Below, piece by piece: positions 60,818 to 64,000 of a stretch of DNA of 64,000 nt. Position 1 is the stretch's first letter. Every line of letters starts with the position of its first letter. Made by a program: the position numbers and the translations under genes. Below the pieces are notes generated by a model. It searched no databases. It was given only the letters and a program-made list of their open reading frames with translations, and was not told where the DNA came from. The stretch lies in NCBI RefSeq assembly GCF_018139145.2, contig NC_059500.1, positions 56,075,580 through 56,139,579 of the forward strand, given 5' to 3'. Source of the stretch: Gymnogyps californianus (Eukaryota; Chordata; Aves; Accipitriformes; Cathartidae).

Positions 60818-62560
60818 GAAACATGTTCCAAACATACCTATCACAGAATCTCAAAGCCCTCCAACTCCAAACCTTCAGGTTCGGTAAAGATGCTGTTGTT
60901 GTTCTGACAAGTGCCAAGGTCATTATAACGCATATGAGTTGTCAATACTTGGCATATAGCTAGCAGGAGAGCCTAAGCGCCAGCTCAGTGGCCAGGTAAA
61001 TAAAAGAAGACATGTGCCACTGACCTCATTGCCCATTTTTCATGTTTCAGCCCTTTGCCACTCTGAAGGCTGTGCCCATTTAGGGGAAGTCGCCACAAGG
61101 TTTCCGTTCTGCTGCACCCAGAGGAGCGAAGATATCCATCTGTGGCCCATGATGGGGGCAATGGCACATGGCCTTGTCACTACACACTTCCAGAGCATTA
61201 CCAGTGGGGTGGGGGGCAGCAGGCAGAAGATTGGCTTAACCTGTGGTTGCCCTCTACAAATTACTTAATCCAGTGTTGGCTTCCACCTAAAACCCTAGAA
61301 AACGATGCAGTCTCCTAAATGGTGCTCTCTGGTAGAACTTCCTTAGCTCCAAGTCTGGATGTGAAGAGACTTTTGTTAGGGGAATATCTGCAGCAACAGC
61401 ATACATACACAAGCAGTCTCATATCCATCCCATCCTCCTCCTGGTAAGTGTGCTAAACCCTTCCCCTTGTCAGGGGCACTGGTGCAGAGCTCACGCTGCT
61501 CCACTCCGAACACAAGACACATGCATTTCTTAAACCAAGAGCATCCTTTAGGTTGCTGGGAAGCAATGCAGCTGTAAGATCCTGAGTGGTTCAGCTTTAA
61601 CGAATTGCTGAAATAAAAGCAAAATGTTTTTTTCCTCTGTTTTGTAACATACGATGTCCTGGCGCTGTGGTCTGGTCCTTGCTGCCAAGCACTGCTGAGT
61701 TCTGGAACTCACCCAGTCCCTGTTCGGCTTCTGAAACACTTTGTGCAAGCACCTAGGATCCACTGAGGAGGACTGTGAGTCGCATGAGCAGTAAAGATAT
61801 GAAGAAAAGGCCAACAGGCCTTTGTTTTTACTTCGGTGAGTGTTTGAGATGTGCTTGGCCTTCCAAAGGAAAGTTAGGGTCCTCCGGAATAAACTTCTAA
61901 TCTCAGGCAGTTTATGGTTCTCCATCACTACTTTCCCAATACAGCTGCTGTGCATTGCAAAGCATTTCACACATGCCATGCCCCTGTGATTCAACCCTTT
62001 CGCCTGACAGTCTGCAGACAAATGTGTTCATTTTCAATAAAGGTCATAAGTTAAAGGGAAGCAGGAGAGCTATAAAACGAAAATGTACGCTATCTGAAAC
62101 ACTGTGACAGAAACAGTATAGAGCAGATATTAGTAATACAATATAAACATTGGATGCAAGCCCAGTAATAAAGCTAGAAAAGCAGCATTTCAGCTAGCAA
62201 AACCCTGAAAGAAGAACTGGAACTATGAGAAAGAGTTTTAGGCTTGTCAGCCTCTGTTTTGCTCTGACGGTTTGAAATTGCAGCAGCAGGGGTTCTTGTT
62301 TAGAAAGGACATCTTTCATCTCCATGCTGCCAGGGACAGTGAAAGGCATCACACGCTTATTTTTTCCCATCGCCACTTTAAACAGTGAGGCAAATCAGAA
62401 GGGAAGGTGTAGCAAGGACCTTTGTGAAAGTAAGGGTAAAAAGATGTGGGATAATAGGTAGTGAGCTGGAAATGGGCTCGCAGGCCACTCTCTGCAGAGC
62501 CAGACCTGCTTTCATGTGTTGCTGCTTTGTGCTGGAGAGGCATTTCCTCAGGGAAATGTC
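60818..62560. other. non-coding DNA, nothing recognised
   Basis: The 157-codon minus-strand open frame at 61548-62021 carries no domain I recognise. No mobile element or RNA gene is seen. Confidence 0.5.
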
Positions 62561-62616
62561 ACGTGTGTGTGTGTGTGTGCGCGCCTCTGTGTGTGTGTGT
62601 GTGTGTATGTGTGTGT
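62561..62616. repeat. (TG)n microsatellite with CG core
   Basis: Two TG arrays are separated by GCGCGCCTCT. The first part, 62561-62584, alternates purine and pyrimidine throughout and includes CGCG, so it is Z-DNA-prone. It is likely length-polymorphic. Confidence 0.9.
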
Positions 62617-64000
62617 CTATGTCCTTGCTTTTCTTATTCAGCTTTCCCAGGAGTAGCCCACAGATGACAGCTGAAAGCCCCTGGTGGAGATCCCTGTTAG
62701 TGGCCCCAATTTTAACTGGGGATGCTCACTTGCCAAGTTTAGAGTTTATTTAGTGTTTGATCTAGAGGTTATTTGCTGCTTATTAAAAGTTAGACACTAC
62801 GATGTGAGTATTTGGACTCAGTTGCAAAAGTTTGGTGTAGAATTATTAATTGTCCTTGGTGTGTAAAAAAATTGGTAAATTTTCAATTTTATCTCTCCAA
62901 ATGAATGGTAATTGTGTCTGCTGTGTTTCAGTTGGGATTAGTAATACTTTGTGCTTCCAACCAAAATAAATCTGAAATAGCTTCACTCTCTTGGTGCTTA
63001 AATGATTGCCCAATTTCAGTAGTGTCACTTATTGCTCATATTTTGGATGAAAACAGAACCTCCCCCTCTTCTTATTTTTGCACATTCCTGCCTCTGAATT
63101 TGAGCTGGTGACTGCTAAAGGTCAAAATGCCAGCGAGATTCAAACTGATATTTGAGTTCACCTGTACATATGCTGAACCTTCCTTTATTTCTGCTTTCAG
63201 AATTAGCATTTCTGTGTACGTGCAAAGGCCAACTAGGAAGTATCTAACAATGAATGTATTAATTTGAATGAATGAATACCCACTTGCATGCAAAAATACG
63301 TGTCTGTATGTTTCACATACAGTTTTAGAGGCAGGAGTTTAAAAGCTAGTACTGAAAATAGAACCTTAAAGTAGGCAGAAGTGGCAAGAGGCTGGAGGCA
63401 ACTTGATGTGATGACTATAAAGAACTGCAGAGCTGTCATGAAACAACATCTATGGTACCAAAGTTGACTTGCATAAGGGTGAGCGACAGCAAAATTACTA
63501 TGGGTGGTTCAGTGGGTAATGAATTTCAAGTTTTTAATGCTGTGTCAGTTATGGAATATACTATTACATGGCCAAAGGGGGTTGATATGAACAGTGATTA
63601 AATCTTATGACCCTTTAAGCAAATTCAGTATCAGAGATGCAATGTGCCAAATCTGTCACTGAGTGTTATGCTAATCTCCCATTGACTTTTATGGCAGTTC
63701 CCCTTTCAGGGTGATGGCAAACGGCCAAGGGCTCTGAGGCAGGTGGCAGTGTCCCAAAAAATATTAGAAATGGAAAAATAAGGAAATTTTGTTATCAAGC
63801 AGCTTTGGGCATGTTGGGATTCAAATCCTGCTGCTGTCTTTTAATGGGTTTTTGTGAGGGATACTCTAGGAAGTAATTCATCTTTAAAGACTCCCCAACA
63901 ATGGAAAGTGAGCAAACCTGAAAGTCTCCAAAGATCCTGGAAGATGACACTAAATACATTGATGGAAAAAGAGCCCAGAACATCAAAAGTTAAGTACAAT
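62617..64000. other. non-coding DNA, nothing firmly recognised
   Basis: AT-rich unique sequence. At 63677-63703 CTCCCATTGACTTTTATGG and GCAGTTCCCC resemble the centre of an old amniote palindromic repeat with CCCATTGACTTCAATGGG. GGGATTCAAATCCTGCTGCT near 63818 is weakly MIR-like. Neither is strong enough for a separate call. Confidence 0.45.

Noticed and set aside
61548..62021. 157-codon minus-strand open frame
   Set aside because: No domain recognised and no flanking exon signals.
1..64000. tRNA, rRNA, CRISPR or prokaryotic-style gene clusters
   Set aside because: No cloverleaf-like tRNA genes with intact A and B boxes, no regularly spaced repeats and no closely packed coding frames were seen.

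Overview
The window looks like nuclear DNA from a bird, most likely a non-galliform (Neoaves) species. This rests on repeat content: two solo long terminal repeats (LTRs) of types I recognise as common in avian genomes, at least three CR1 LINE fragments of the kind that dominates bird repeats, and several faint MIR/CORE-type SINE relics shared by amniotes. The base composition is AT-leaning, most of the sequence is CpG-poor, and stop codons fall densely in all frames. There are no operons, ribosome binding sites, tRNA or rRNA genes, or CRISPR arrays.

I find no exon of a protein-coding gene that I can name. The longest open frames (about 120 to 166 codons) match no family I know, often overlap equally long frames on the other strand, and lack consistent splice context. 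The window is therefore best read as an intergenic desert or the inside of a very long intron. The only protein-like sequences are dead transposon remains: a CR1 reverse transcriptase on the minus strand near 22.5-23.3 kb, a CR1 3' end near 42.1-42.6 kb, and a decayed stretch resembling a PIF/Harbinger transposase on the minus strand near 40.9-41.1 kb.

Layout: 1-7 kb is unique non-coding DNA with a short CpG-enriched patch at 3.7-4.0 kb. The interval 7.2-8.5 kb holds three or four ancient SINE relics. A 300-base block at 9.1-9.4 kb is open on both strands. A minus-strand solo LTR with a perfect 5-base target duplication lies at 14.05-14.63 kb. A plus-strand solo LTR of about 1 kb with internal imperfect repeats lies at 17.06-18.09 kb, followed by a G-quadruplex motif and a CpG-enriched patch at 19.1-19.4 kb. 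The antisense CR1 follows at 22.5-23.3 kb. A possible 15-base microexon sits at 28.1 kb and a third CpG-enriched patch at 32.2-32.7 kb. A MIR relic is at 34.4 kb, the Harbinger relic at 40.9 kb and the second CR1 at 42.1 kb. The rest, 43-64 kb, is unique non-coding DNA with a CR1 tail at 57.5 kb and several simple repeats, the largest a TG tract at 62.6 kb.

I did not find a previously undescribed biological system. The observations most worth checking are the Harbinger-like relic, the microexon candidate, the two-strand open block at 9.1 kb and the SINE cluster near 7-8.5 kb. All comparisons were made by eye and from memory, without alignments.
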